The notes: generated by a model not told the origin, from the letters alone. 64,000 bases of DNA from Bacteroidota bacterium (GCA_017860345.1 JAFNAV010000033.1:1-64000); one strand, 5' to 3'; counted from the stretch's first letter, positions 6,855 through 15,778 are shown. A program made the numbers and translations.

Positions 6855-8672
6855 TTAATTGGTGAATAATAAAGATACTGCAATAGCTCCATTGCCTGCG
6901 TGCATGCCGATAACGGGCGAAATGTCGACTACCGAAACAGCGGTTTTACTGGTAATCCTTTTCATTTGTTCTTCGGCCTCCAGCGCTCCTTGCGGATTAT
7001 GGGCATGTAAAACGATGTAATTCCATACCGCTTTTTGCTCACACATTTTTTCAATATGATTGAATATTTTTTTCAAGCTCGATTTCTGGCTAAAGGTGTT
7101 GCCGAAAAGCATGGATTTGCCATTTTCGTCCATCGAAATTACCGGATTCAATCCTAATAAACCAGCTATCATGCCTTTGGGTTTAGATACACGGCCACCT
7201 TTAATCATGTATTTCAAATCGCGCACACTTACAAAGATGAACGACTGAGCTACTTCTGCCTGTATGTTTTTTACTATCGTGCTAAAATCTTCGCCCGCTT
7301 CGATGTATTGAGCTGCTTTGAGCACTAACAAGCCGAGCGATCCGGAAAGGTTTCTGGAGTCGATTACCTGAACCGGCTTGTTGAACTCCTGCGAAATGCG
7401 AATGCCTGCTTTGACACTATTGTTGTAAGTTCCGCTAAATTTTCCGGTCAGGTGAATGGCTATTATTGCATCGTAGTGAGAGGCCAGATGCGAATAAATA
7501 TTGGTAAAAGCCTGCTCGTTAATTTGCGATGTTTTCGGAAACTCGGCTTCGGTTTCGAGCATGTCGTAAAACTGCTCCGGCTGTATCGTCACTTTATCCA
7601 GAAAATGATTGTCGCCAAAATTTATATTCAGCGGTACCACATGAATCTGGTAAAAATCAATTAGCTCCTGCGACAAATCGCAGGTAGAATCAGTTACCAG
7701 CGCTATTTTCCACTTTCTTTTGTAAATAGTTTCCTGCTGACGCACCATATCATCTACTTTCTGAAAAGTAATGGTGCCTGCTTTTTTCAATTCCTGAAAC
7801 AATTGCGTAGGGTTGTTGGTATGCACATGTATCCTACAGGTTGTTTCTGATCCGGCCACTACTACCGAGTTGCCACTATCCGATAATAAGCTCTGAATCT
7901 GCTCATTATTTACATGTAAATTTTTTATTATAGCTTCGGTGCAATATCGAAATGGAATTTCGGACTCGCTGATATTCTCAGTATGAACAAGTGAAATAAC
8001 AGTTTGCGAATCCACTTTCAGATTACGAATATTAACAGCTTGTATGAAATCGATAATCCCTTTCATAAATACAACAAAACCCTTGGCACCGGCATCAACA
8101 AAGCCCGATTTACCCAGCTCTTTCAGTTTCAGCGTGGTTTCGGTAAGCGACTGTTCCAGTACTTGCACCGACTCTATCATCACTTGTTTAAAATCGTGAA
8201 TACGTTCTTTTTTAGTGTTGATATATTCTGCCCAGTCTCTGATTACAGTCAGCATAGTGCCTTCTACCGGATTGGAAATGGCTTTGTAGATGTAGGGAAT
8301 AGCTCTATTCACACTATGTGCAAACTCGGTGATGTTGATATGCGGTTTGTTCTGTGTTTCGCAACTCAGGCCATACAGAAACTGCGCAAAAATAACTCCG
8401 GAATTTCCCCGGGCTCCAACCAGCGCTGCTTCAGCTATGCTGTTTACCGTGGTTTTATACGACTTGTTTGGTTGAATGGTATCTATTACCGAACGAATGG
8501 TTGCAGCCAGATTAGTTCCCGTGTCTTTATCGCTTACCGGAAATACATTAATTCGGTTAATCTCTGCCTGATTTTGAAGTATCTGATTTCCACCCGCTAT
8601 AAATGCGTAATAAAGCAGCTTTCCGTTTATTGCTGTATGATTTTTTTTGTCTTTGCCAGTATAGTCTATCAT
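6855..8672 (-). CDS. Fused fatty acid kinase: FakA (DhaL) plus FakB (DegV)
   Basis: 605 aa. Residues about 10-205 are a DhaL/DAK2 kinase domain with the Mg-ATP aspartates in NVFPVSDKDTGTNL (the usual glycine between the aspartates is lysine) and GARGNSGVIFAQFLYG. Residues about 235-320 match the FakA middle domain (RYCTEAIIKNL, RIHVHTNNPTQLF). Residues about 330-605 are a DegV/FakB fatty-acid-binding domain (VTDSTCDLSQELIDFY, KTSQINEQAF, GGRVSKPKG, HAGNGAIAVSL). In Firmicutes these are separate proteins: FakB presents a fatty acid and FakA phosphorylates it to acyl-phosphate. Here they are one chain, in an operon with plsY, the acyl-phosphate consumer. Start ATG 8670-8672. Fusions of this type occur in other Bacteroidetes, so novelty is limited. 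Confidence 0.88.
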   Translation of the reverse strand: MIDYTGKDKKNHTAINGKLLYYAFIAGGNQILQNQAEINRINVFPVSDKDTGTNLAATIRSVIDTIQPNKSYKTTVNSIAEAALVGARGNSGVIFAQFLYGLSCETQNKPHINITEFAHSVNRAIPYIYKAISNPVEGTMLTVIRDWAEYINTKKERIHDFKQVMIESVQVLEQSLTETTLKLKELGKSGFVDAGAKGFVVFMKGIIDFIQAVNIRNLKVDSQTVISLVHTENISESEIPFRYCTEAIIKNLHVNNEQIQSLLSDSGNSVVVAGSETTCRIHVHTNNPTQLFQELKKAGTITFQKVDDMVRQQETIYKRKWKIALVTDSTCDLSQELIDFYQIHVVPLNINFGDNHFLDKVTIQPEQFYDMLETEAEFPKTSQINEQAFTNIYSHLASHYDAIIAIHLTGKFSGTYNNSVKAGIRISQEFNKPVQVIDSRNLSGSLGLLVLKAAQYIEAGEDFSTIVKNIQAEVAQSFIFVSVRDLKYMIKGGRVSKPKGMIAGLLGLNPVISMDENGKSMLFGNTFSQKSSLKKIFNHIEKMCEQKAVWNYIVLHAHNPQGALEAEEQMKRITSKTAVSVVDISPVIGMHAGNGAIAVSLLFTN

Positions 8673-8817
8673 AGATTTTTTTAAACTTGGTTTAACAGTG
8701 AATTGTCTGCTTTTTTCTTTATATTCAATACCATAAGAACAACATAAATATCTGATTGTTTTAAAACCAATTTATTTTGTTTAAAAAAATCTTTTTCTTT
8801 ATGATTGAAAAAGCCTT

Positions 8818-8833
8818 TGTGATGTGCATCACA
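8818..8833. promoter_or_regulatory. CRP-type palindrome in the promoter of the CRP-family gene
   Basis: TGTGA-TGTGCA-TCACA is centred 50 bp upstream of the regulator's ATG. A -7-like TATATTTA follows at 8839-8846, which would place the palindrome over the -33 region, a position that suggests autorepression. The motif is the same as that at 5331-5348. Confidence 0.72.
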
Positions 8834-8875
8834 TTATATATATTTACAGTCAAAAATCAATGAAAATAAAATACC

Positions 8876-9553
8876 ATGCAAAGCGATTGTAAACAATGTC
8901 CGTTCAACTCCAAAGCAGCAGCTACGCTGAGCGATTGCAGCTTTGAGCAATTGTCTGAAAATCATTTGGTTCTTTCGTTTAAGAAAGGGGATAGTATCAT
9001 AAAACAGGGCATGTATTCCACCAATGTGGTTTTTTTGCGTACCGGACTTGCCAAGATACATTTGCAGGGGCCTTATCACGAACAAATTGTACGTGTGGTA
9101 AAATCGCCAACTTATCTGGGACTACCTACCACTTTTGGCGATAAAATCAATCAGTATTCAGTTACAGCAATAACCGAAGCCGAAGTGTGTTTTATCGATG
9201 TACATGTTTTTCAGAAAATCCTGAATGAAAACCGGGAGTTTTCTAACGAAATAATTATCGAGCTCTGTCAGAATGAGCTGGAATCTTTTCATCGCTGTGC
9301 CAACCGTACCCAGAAACTTATTCGTGGTAACATGGCTGATGCCTTACTGGAGTTTGCTGATAAAATTTTTATATCAGATACCTTTACAATACCGCTTTCG
9401 CAGGCCGAACTGGCCAATTTAGTGGACACCAGCCGCGAAAGTGTAAGTAGGGTGCTTACCGAATTTGATAAAGATGGAATTATTAAAATGACCGGGAAAA
9501 AAATTGAAATTCTGAACAAAAAGTCATTAAAAATGATTAGTCAGAATGGATAA
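8876..9553 (+). CDS. CRP/FNR family transcriptional regulator
   Basis: 225 aa: an N-terminal cyclic-nucleotide-binding-like beta barrel (residues about 20-140, with FKKGDSIIKQGMYSTNVVFLRTGLAK) and a C-terminal winged helix (about 150-215). The recognition helix in LVDTSRESVSRVLTEF carries R-E-x-x-x-R, the residues that read TGTGA in E. coli CRP. Three N-terminal cysteines (MQSDCKQCPF and LSDC, residues 5, 8 and 21) recall FNR-type iron-sulfur sensing; other cysteines occur at VCFID, ELCQNE and HRCANR. A TGTGA-N6-TCACA site lies in its own promoter and another upstream of the dsrE-tusA-hdrA operon. The signal (redox, nitric oxide, sulfur or nucleotide) cannot be decided from sequence. Confidence 0.9.
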   Translation: MQSDCKQCPFNSKAAATLSDCSFEQLSENHLVLSFKKGDSIIKQGMYSTNVVFLRTGLAKIHLQGPYHEQIVRVVKSPTYLGLPTTFGDKINQYSVTAITEAEVCFIDVHVFQKILNENREFSNEIIIELCQNELESFHRCANRTQKLIRGNMADALLEFADKIFISDTFTIPLSQAELANLVDTSRESVSRVLTEFDKDGIIKMTGKKIEILNKKSLKMISQNG

Positions 9554-9631
9554 TTGAAAATGAATAATTCATAATACAATCAGTTGTAAATTGTATTCTA
9601 AATCGCAAACAGATAAATTGTAAATATTTTA

Positions 9632-10432
9632 ATGGGAATAGAAAAAGGAATTTTTCAGCGCACAGAGTTGCTCTTAGGTAAAAGCTTTATTGAAAGAGCT
9701 GCTGAAAAAAAAGTGATAATATTTGGAATTGGTGGTGTGGGTAGTTGGTGTGCCGAGAGTTTAGTCCGGTCGGGGATACGTAATCTGACCATTGTAGATT
9801 CGGACCGCGTGTGTGTTACCAACGTAAATCGCCAGCTGATGGCCACCACCAAAACAGTGGGGAAAGTAAAAACAGAGGTGTTGAAAGATCGTTTACTTGA
9901 GATTAATCCGAAGGCCGAAATCATAGCGCTTCAAAAAATCTATAGTCCCGAAACGCACGATTCGTTTAATCTGGATTCGTACGATTTTATTATCGATGCG
10001 ATTGATAGTTTGTCCAACAAAGTGTATCTTATCCAACAGGCCACTAAGACGAATGCCGTTTTTTTCTCGTCGATGGGGGCTGCTTTAAAAATGGATCCTA
10101 CACGCATAAAGGTAGCTGAATTTTGGAAAGTACAGGGCTGCCCGTTGGGAGCTGCTCTGCGCGGTAGGATTAAAAAATTTGGTGGTGTTACTAAAAAATT
10201 TTTGTGCGTATACAGCGATGAGCTACTGAAAAACAAAGGCGAAAATGCGTCGTGCGGTACCGAAAAGTGTATGTGTCCCAAGGCAGAACACGGACCGGGC
10301 GATCCGGATCTGGTGAATCACGAGTGGTGTAGCCTCAAAGCCAAAATTAATGGAACCACGTCATACATGCCGGCTATGTTTGGCATGACTATAGCCGGAC
10401 TTGTGGTGCAATCTATTGAGAGCGAAGCATAA
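9632..10432 (+). CDS. tcdA: tRNA threonylcarbamoyladenosine dehydratase TcdA
   Basis: 266 aa, E1-like ThiF/HesA family. TcdA uses ATP to cyclise the N6-threonylcarbamoyl group at tRNA position 37 (ct6A). Visible: nucleotide-binding GIGGVGSWCAESLVRSG near residue 31, DSDRVCVTNVNRQ with the adenylation residues near 57, DAIDSLSNKVYLI near 120, and a Cys-rich C-terminal part (SCGTEKCMCPKAE, EWCSLK). The length and N-terminus agree with the CsdL/TcdA group rather than ThiF or MoeB, which lack this C-terminal block. It begins 78 bp after the CRP-family gene on the same strand, and its stop codon directly abuts the convergent gene at 10433 with no terminator between them. Confidence 0.9.
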   Translation: MGIEKGIFQRTELLLGKSFIERAAEKKVIIFGIGGVGSWCAESLVRSGIRNLTIVDSDRVCVTNVNRQLMATTKTVGKVKTEVLKDRLLEINPKAEIIALQKIYSPETHDSFNLDSYDFIIDAIDSLSNKVYLIQQATKTNAVFFSSMGAALKMDPTRIKVAEFWKVQGCPLGAALRGRIKKFGGVTKKFLCVYSDELLKNKGENASCGTEKCMCPKAEHGPGDPDLVNHEWCSLKAKINGTTSYMPAMFGMTIAGLVVQSIESEA

Positions 10433-11107
10433 TCAGAGGTGTTTGTAGACCTTTATTTCTGTTGTATCCCAATAATTTTTCAGTATATCAGCAAGGTCTT
10501 GTTTGGCTTCAGCTTTTAGTATGCCGTTTTTTGTATGGAATATTCCATTGTAATAAAATACAGAATGGGTAATCGTTCCATACTTATTGCTGAATACTAA
10601 TAAGCTGTTGTTTATGATTTCTTGCTCAGGTTTTAGTTTTTTACTTTTTGAAACATGAAATACCTGAATGATTCTGAATGATGCTTTCAGAACCTTAGGA
10701 TAGCTGTCGGAAAGGATTGAACTTGTTTTGTCGAAAATTTTGTTTTCGGAGGTGTTATTATGCGCAAAATAGCATTCAAGCGCATAGCTATGGCAGTTTT
10801 GAGCTGCAGTTGCAAAATACGCATTGTTGTTGTTTATTTCTATGCTGTCCGGAATATAGGATTGGTTGTTGTGCAGCTTTCTGAAAAAACTTGTGTCGAC
10901 CTTTGAAGGTTCCGAATATTTTCTGATAACTATCGTATCATTTTGCCAGCGGACCCGAATTTCGGTATAATGCAGTCCTTTTTTGAGCGTGTCAGGCAAA
11001 ATGATTTTTTTCTCTGATTTTAGACAGTCTACCAAGTTTATATTGGTAGTGTTGGCCAATATAAAACCGGATGCTCCTAATAGTAAAAAAAGGAAAATTC
11101 TTTTCAT
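10433..11107 (-). CDS. Exported hypothetical protein with Cys-His motif
   Basis: 224 aa, family not recognised. A signal peptide is clear (MKRIFLFLLLGASGFILANT), so the protein is exported. Two segments resemble the catalytic Cys and His of papain-like or NlpC/P60-like hydrolases: AQNCHSYALECYF near residue 108 and GTITHSVFYYNGIFH near 183. The spacing and order Cys-then-His are right for that fold, but the surrounding sequence does not match a family I know, so this is only a suggestion. It stands alone on the minus strand, between the convergent tcdA gene and the PBP1a gene, with an intergenic gap of about 145 bp upstream that holds the PBP1a terminator. Confidence 0.7.
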   Translation of the reverse strand: MKRIFLFLLLGASGFILANTTNINLVDCLKSEKKIILPDTLKKGLHYTEIRVRWQNDTIVIRKYSEPSKVDTSFFRKLHNNQSYIPDSIEINNNNAYFATAAQNCHSYALECYFAHNNTSENKIFDKTSSILSDSYPKVLKASFRIIQVFHVSKSKKLKPEQEIINNSLLVFSNKYGTITHSVFYYNGIFHTKNGILKAEAKQDLADILKNYWDTTEIKVYKHL

Positions 11108-11253
11108 GGTATTAGATATTTAAATACAACTTAAGTAAGATAGGGGTCTGGAATTTAACCTATAGTTCTGTTGATTGTGAAAATCTTTATTTCAACGAAT
11201 ATTACAGATGCTCTGATTATTTCTTGAGTACTCATTTTGTACAAAAAAAAATC

Positions 11254-11291
11254 AAAGTCCGATATTCAGAATATCTTGAATACCGGACTTT
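11254..11291 (-). terminator. Terminator of the PBP1a gene
   Basis: AAAGTCCGATATTCA (11254-11268) pairs with TGAATACCGGACTTT (11277-11291) with one mismatch. On the minus strand it is followed by a T-rich run, just after the PBP1a stop at 11301. Confidence 0.8.
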
Positions 11292-11300
11292 TTGAGTTTC

Positions 11301-13772
11301 TTATTGTACCTGTGGTACCGTGGTGGGAGTAGGGGGCGCTGGTACTCCGGTGGATTCTTCCAGAGGTATGGCTTCCAGTTCACCATCTTCGTCAGATACT
11401 GAATCAAGAGCTGTTGTATCTTTTGGTACGTAGGTATAGCAATTGTAGCTTTTTGTAATAACTTCTTTAGGCTTGGTTGGGAATTTGCCCTGGTAGTTCT
11501 GGAAATGCTTGTCTTTAAGTACTTTTTCCATGAAGTAGCCAAATACCGGCAGCGCTGTTCTACTACCCTGACCCAACTCGCCTGTACGAAAATGTACGCT
11601 GCGGTGGTCGCCGCCAACCCACGAACCGCCAACCAGATTTTTGCTTACGCCTACAAACCAGGCATCGGAGTGGTTGGATGAAGTTCCGGTTTTTCCACCA
11701 AAATCGGTGTTGTATCTGAACAAATCCCAGCCCCACAATGCCTGCGAGGTGCCGCCGGGTTCAGTCATGCCGCCTTTCAGCATTTCGGTCATAAGCCAGG
11801 CGGTTTCGTAAGGAATAACACGCTTTTGTTCGGTGGCAGCCTGATATATTACTTTTCCGTTTTTATCTTCTATGCGGGTTACCATAATAGGGTCGTGGTA
11901 CATGCCTTCGTTTACTACAGTAGCGTACGAATTTACAAGTTCAAGGAGCGAAACATCCGACGAACCAAGGCATGTTGAGGGCTTGTCTTCAAGGGCGGTT
12001 TTTATTCCCAGTAAATGAGCATATTTAATCACTTCCGGAATGCCTACCTCTTGAGCAAGCTGCACCGCTACCGTATTGATGGAGCGGGCAAAAGCATGTT
12101 TCAGGCTCATCTCGTAACCCATGTATGATCCGTTGGCATTGCGCGGTATCCATGATTTTGGCTGGCCATTTTCCATGTAATCCCATTTTACGTATTTATC
12201 GGTGGCGCGGTCGCAAGGCCCTTTGCCGTGCATAAATGCTGCGGTGTATACAAAAAGTTTGAAAGTTGAACCCGGCTGGCGTTTTGATTGAGCCACTTTA
12301 TCATACTGCCAGAATTTGAAATTGATGTCGCCCACCCAGGCTTTTACATTGCCCGTGTTAGGCTCCATAGCCACAAAGCTGCAATGCATAAAGTGGTTCA
12401 TATAGCGGATGGAGTCCATTACGCTAAATGTAGTATCTTTTTCGCCTTTTTCGTAGTCAAAAACTTTAGTTCTGTGTTTCAGATTCAGATATTTATCGAT
12501 AGAATCTTTATTGCCGTCAAATCGGGCTTTCAGACTTGCATAAGTTTTTGTTTTTTTAGCAATATCTTCAATAAAATTCGGGATGTCTTTGTGGTTTTCG
12601 TCCTGCCAGGGATTCTGCCCCCGCCAATGGTCGAAGAAACGTTTTTGTACTATACGCATTTGCTTATCCACAGCTTCTTCGGCATATTTCTGCAATCGCG
12701 AGTCGATGGTTACATAAATTTTAAGCCCATCGGCATAAATATCGTAGCCGCTTTGTTTTTCCCAGTCTTCAAGGTATTTCGCTAAATATGCTCTGAAGTG
12801 TAATGCTTCGCCGTCGTATGATTGTTCTACGCTGTAATTGAGTATTAAAGGTAGCTTCTTAAGTGAGTCGCACTCGCTTTGGCTGATTACTTTCTGAGTA
12901 ACCAGATTTTGCAAAACCACATTGCGGCGCTCTTGCGACCGTTTGGGATTTACCTTGGGGTTGTAGGTGGTGGTGGCTTTCAGCAACCCTACCAGCGTGG
13001 CCGATTGTTCGTAGCTAAGCTTATCGGGTGTGGTTTTGAAATAGGTTTTTGCAGCTGTTTTCAGGCCGTAAGCATTGCTTCCAAAGTCTACGGTATTGAA
13101 ATACATGGTCAGAATTTCCTGCTTCGAGTAAAACATTTCAATCTTAACCGCTGTAACCCATTCCTTGGTTTTCATGATTACTAACTTAATGCCGGGTATA
13201 TAGCCAAAAAGTCCCGTAGAATATTGATTTCGGGTTTTGTACATGTTTTTAACCAACTGTTGCGTAATGGTACTTGCACCACGGGCATTTCCTTTGGCCA
13301 TGTCTTTTAATGCAGCAAAAACGCCCTGAAAATCAATGCCGAAGTGATCGTAGAAGCGCTCATCTTCAGTAGATATAAGGGTTTTGATAATTTTGGGCGA
13401 AATATCCTTATACTCCACGGGCATGCGGTTCTCGGTGAAGTATTTACCGATTACTTTCCCGTCGGAACTGATAATTTCGGAAGCTATGCTTTGTTCGGGG
13501 TGACCTATGCTATGGAGGCTGGGCGACTTGCCAAATAGCCACAGGAAGTTGATGTCCACAAGGAAAAGGTATAGAACGAACATCCAGATGCAGGTGAATG
13601 CGATATTTGCAAGTTTGCGGTACCATACCAGTCCACGAAATCTTGCCATGCGTGCTTTACGCCATGTGATAAATTTATTCCACCAACGGATAATGAAATC
13701 TATCCATAATGGGAAATGCTCAAGAATGTATTTTCGGACATTCAAAAACAGCCTATTGAATTTTTCCAACAT
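11301..13772 (-). CDS. Penicillin-binding protein 1A, bifunctional
   Basis: 823 aa class A PBP that polymerises and cross-links peptidoglycan on the outer face of the inner membrane. A basic cytoplasmic N-terminus and one transmembrane helix (FTCIWMFVLYLFLVDI, near residue 55) precede the GT51 transglycosylase (EDERFYDHFGID, then GASTITQQLVKN) and the transpeptidase with SxxK in RQPGSTFKLF, SxN in ARSINTVAVQ and KTGTSSNHSDAW. The C-terminus is a Pro/Thr-rich tail (GVPAPPTPTTVPQ). I chose the ATG at 13770-13772: the longer reading begins with a TTG that overlaps the promoter box TAACTTTG at 13794-13801. It is the mrcA/ponA equivalent; the gene appears monocistronic with its own terminator. Confidence 0.95.
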   Translation of the reverse strand: MLEKFNRLFLNVRKYILEHFPLWIDFIIRWWNKFITWRKARMARFRGLVWYRKLANIAFTCIWMFVLYLFLVDINFLWLFGKSPSLHSIGHPEQSIASEIISSDGKVIGKYFTENRMPVEYKDISPKIIKTLISTEDERFYDHFGIDFQGVFAALKDMAKGNARGASTITQQLVKNMYKTRNQYSTGLFGYIPGIKLVIMKTKEWVTAVKIEMFYSKQEILTMYFNTVDFGSNAYGLKTAAKTYFKTTPDKLSYEQSATLVGLLKATTTYNPKVNPKRSQERRNVVLQNLVTQKVISQSECDSLKKLPLILNYSVEQSYDGEALHFRAYLAKYLEDWEKQSGYDIYADGLKIYVTIDSRLQKYAEEAVDKQMRIVQKRFFDHWRGQNPWQDENHKDIPNFIEDIAKKTKTYASLKARFDGNKDSIDKYLNLKHRTKVFDYEKGEKDTTFSVMDSIRYMNHFMHCSFVAMEPNTGNVKAWVGDINFKFWQYDKVAQSKRQPGSTFKLFVYTAAFMHGKGPCDRATDKYVKWDYMENGQPKSWIPRNANGSYMGYEMSLKHAFARSINTVAVQLAQEVGIPEVIKYAHLLGIKTALEDKPSTCLGSSDVSLLELVNSYATVVNEGMYHDPIMVTRIEDKNGKVIYQAATEQKRVIPYETAWLMTEMLKGGMTEPGGTSQALWGWDLFRYNTDFGGKTGTSSNHSDAWFVGVSKNLVGGSWVGGDHRSVHFRTGELGQGSRTALPVFGYFMEKVLKDKHFQNYQGKFPTKPKEVITKSYNCYTYVPKDTTALDSVSDEDGELEAIPLEESTGVPAPPTPTTVPQVQ

Positions 13773-13793
13773 ATAAAAACCGGAATTATGACG

Positions 13794-13801
13794 CAAAGTT
13801 A
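13794..13801 (-). promoter_or_regulatory. Putative -7 box for the PBP1a gene
   Basis: The minus strand reads TAACTTTG, matching TAnnTTTG, 22 bp upstream of the chosen ATG. The overlapping in-frame TTG is therefore unlikely to be transcribed. No clear -33 TTTG was seen. Confidence 0.5.
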
Positions 13802-13836
13802 CAGCAAAAGATGGAATTATAACTTAGTTTTTTATA

Positions 13837-14238
13837 TTAATCGATAAATCTTTTTATGTGATTGGTCGGAATTGTTTGGCATTCAGACTTTTTTGATGTT
13901 AATTGATGCCGGTTTCGGGCTACGAATTTGTATACCGAATCACGCCAGGCGACGGGTATTTTTTGGAATATCCTCACAAGTTTCCAGAGGCCACCGCAGT
14001 CGCTCAAAATCTGAATTACAGCATCGGAAGAGGTATAGTATGAGTTGTTGCGGTAATAGATAACACTGTCGGGGGTGGGGCTTTTTCCGCTCGCAAAGCT
14101 GGACGCTAAATGCCCTGCAGCCGAATGCAATGACGAGAAGTAAAAAATCTTCTTTTTGTCAGCTTTCAGAAGGAACCTAACCCAACGGGAACAGAATCCG
14201 CAAGTGGCGTCGTAAAAAATGACGTGGTTTTTATCCAT
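13837..14238 (-). CDS. DCC family thiol-disulfide oxidoreductase-like protein (DUF393)
   Basis: 133 aa. The N-terminus has the family motif FYDATCGFCSRWVRFLL, with a CxxC that gives the DCC family its name; the middle part PDSVIYYRNNSYYTSSDAVIQIL is also conserved in DUF393. The fold is thioredoxin-related and a redox role is presumed, but no reaction is established. The protein has no signal peptide and is probably cytoplasmic. The gene is on the minus strand between metK upstream (with its own terminator at 14293-14335) and PBP1a downstream, so it is probably transcribed alone. The start ATG at 14236-14238 begins right at the conserved strand. Confidence 0.85.
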   Translation of the reverse strand: MDKNHVIFYDATCGFCSRWVRFLLKADKKKIFYFSSLHSAAGHLASSFASGKSPTPDSVIYYRNNSYYTSSDAVIQILSDCGGLWKLVRIFQKIPVAWRDSVYKFVARNRHQLTSKKSECQTIPTNHIKRFID

Positions 14239-14292
14239 CTCAGCGATTTTTAATTATAAAAACAGATGGATACGGACATTTGTTTAAAATAA

Positions 14293-14335
14293 AAGCCGCA
14301 GATGATACTAAATAATTTAGTCTCTCCTGCGGCTT
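14293..14335. terminator. Hairpin terminator after metK
   Basis: AAGCCGCAG (14293-14301) pairs with CTGCGGCTT (14327-14335), and ACTAAA/TTTAGT extends the stem inside. An A/T-rich tract on the minus-strand side fits termination of metK, whose stop is at 14366. Confidence 0.75.
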
Positions 14336-14365
14336 ATTTAATCGGAACAGAGTGGGTGATTTTTT

Positions 14366-15646
14366 TTATAACCCAAACTCAGCTTTTATTTCGTTCACCT
14401 TGTCGGTTTTTTCCCAGGTAAACAGTTCTACGGTTTGAGAAAATTCGTTACCGTTACCGTCTTTGAAAGTTTTGGTTACAGTTTTGGGCTCGCGACCAAC
14501 GTGTCCGTACGATGCTGTTTCTTCATAAATAGGGTTGCGTAGTTTCAGACGTTCTTCAATGGCTTTGGGACGCATATCAAAGATGTTCTCAATTTTCGAA
14601 GCTATTTCGCCGTCGCTAAGTTTTATCTGTGCTGTACCATAGGTGTTTATGTACAGGTTCATAGGTTTGGCTACCCCAATGGCATAAGCTACCTGTACCA
14701 GAACTTCGTTGGCTAAGCCTGCAGCTACAATGTTTTTGGCAATGTGGCGTGCTGCATAAGCTGCCGAGCGGTCTACTTTGGAAGGGTCCTTGCCCGAGAA
14801 TGCACCACCTCCATGAGCGCCTTTGCCTCCGTAAGTGTCTACAATGATTTTACGACCAGTTAAACCGGTATCGCCATGCGGACCTCCGATAACGAACTTG
14901 CCGGTAGGGTTAACATGGAGCGTGTAGTCGCCCTTGAAGAGCTCGGCAAACTGAGCATCGAGAGCTTTTACCCGTGGAATGAGTATGTTTTTAACGTCTT
15001 CGCGGATTTTGGTGAGCATCTCGTCGTCGGCCTGAGCCTGCGATTTGGTGGCCGATGGTTGTACAAAATCATCGTGCTGGGTAGAAACTACGATGGTGTT
15101 GACTTTTACGGGCTGATTGTTGTCGTTGTACTCAATAGTAACCTGCGACTTTGAATCAGGACGGAGGTATGTCATTACTTTGCCTTCGCGGCGGATGGCT
15201 GCCAGTTCCTCAACCAGTGCGTGCGAAAGGTCGAGGGCTATCGGCATCAGATTTTTGGTCTCGTTGCTGGCATAGCCAAACATCATACCTTGGTCGCCGG
15301 CACCCTGATTCATAGGGTCTTCGCGTTCTACACCGCGGTTGATATCGCCCGATTGCTCGTGAAGAGCCGAGAAAATTCCACAGGCATTGCCGTCGAACAT
15401 GTACTCGCTTTTGGTGTATCCGATGCGGTTAATAACGCGACGGGCAACCGACTGAACGTCGATGTAAGCGTTGGATTTTACTTCGCCGGCCAACACTACC
15501 TGTCCGGTAGTTACCAGTGTTTCGCAGGCTACTTTAGATGTTTTGTCAAGTGCCAGAAAGTTGTCGAGAATGGCATCTGAAATTTGATCGGCTACTTTGT
15601 CGGGGTGTCCTTCCGAAACCGATTCTGATGAAAATAAATATCCCAT
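14366..15646 (-). CDS. metK: S-adenosylmethionine synthetase MetK
   Basis: 426 aa cytoplasmic enzyme that makes S-adenosylmethionine from methionine and ATP. Visible: N-terminal [20 protein letters not shown] with the ATP-binding histidine, [14 protein letters not shown] near 120, the glycine-rich [20 protein letters not shown] near 253, and [19 protein letters not shown] near 278. I chose the ATG at 15644-15646; the alternative TTG at 15650-15652 adds only two residues. The length is slightly above the E. coli enzyme, as usual in Bacteroidetes. A 140-nt leader precedes it, with features of a SAM-II riboswitch, which would allow feedback by the product. A terminator follows. Confidence 0.97.
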   Translation of the reverse strand: MGYLFSSESVSEGHPDKVADQISDAILDNFLALDKTSKVACETLVTTGQVVLAGEVKSNAYIDVQSVARRVINRIGYTKSEYMFDGNACGIFSALHEQSGDINRGVEREDPMNQGAGDQGMMFGYASNETKNLMPIALDLSHALVEELAAIRREGKVMTYLRPDSKSQVTIEYNDNNQPVKVNTIVVSTQHDDFVQPSATKSQAQADDEMLTKIREDVKNILIPRVKALDAQFAELFKGDYTLHVNPTGKFVIGGPHGDTGLTGRKIIVDTYGGKGAHGGGAFSGKDPSKVDRSAAYAARHIAKNIVAAGLANEVLVQVAYAIGVAKPMNLYINTYGTAQIKLSDGEIASKIENIFDMRPKAIEERLKLRNPIYEETASYGHVGREPKTVTKTFKDGNGNEFSQTVELFTWEKTDKVNEIKAEFGL

Positions 15647-15727
15647 ATACAATTAGTAATTAAATAATTAGTAATTAATAATGGAGTTTTTTTGGGGACT
15701 TAGTTGCTGAAAGGTTGGAAATGAATT

Positions 15728-15778
15728 TACCATTTAGCATTTTTTTCTGTGGTTGCAAGCAGTCCAAATTTCTCCACA
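15728..15778 (-). promoter_or_regulatory. SAM-II-like riboswitch candidate in the metK leader
   Basis: On the minus strand: P1 strand TGTGG (15774-15778), loop with ATTTGG, then CTTGCAACCACA whose CCACA (15748-15752) closes P1, an A-rich linker, and GCTAAA (15733-15738). The CTTGCAnCCAC and GCTAAA blocks and their order agree with the SAM-II (metA) consensus, and CTAAAT can pair with ATTTGG as a pseudoknot. I could not confirm all pairings. SAM-II is known mainly from Alphaproteobacteria. Confidence 0.5.

Noticed and set aside
11252-11632. 126-codon minus-strand frame overlapping the end of PBP1a
   Set aside because: Out-of-frame shadow of the PBP1a C-terminus and its terminator.
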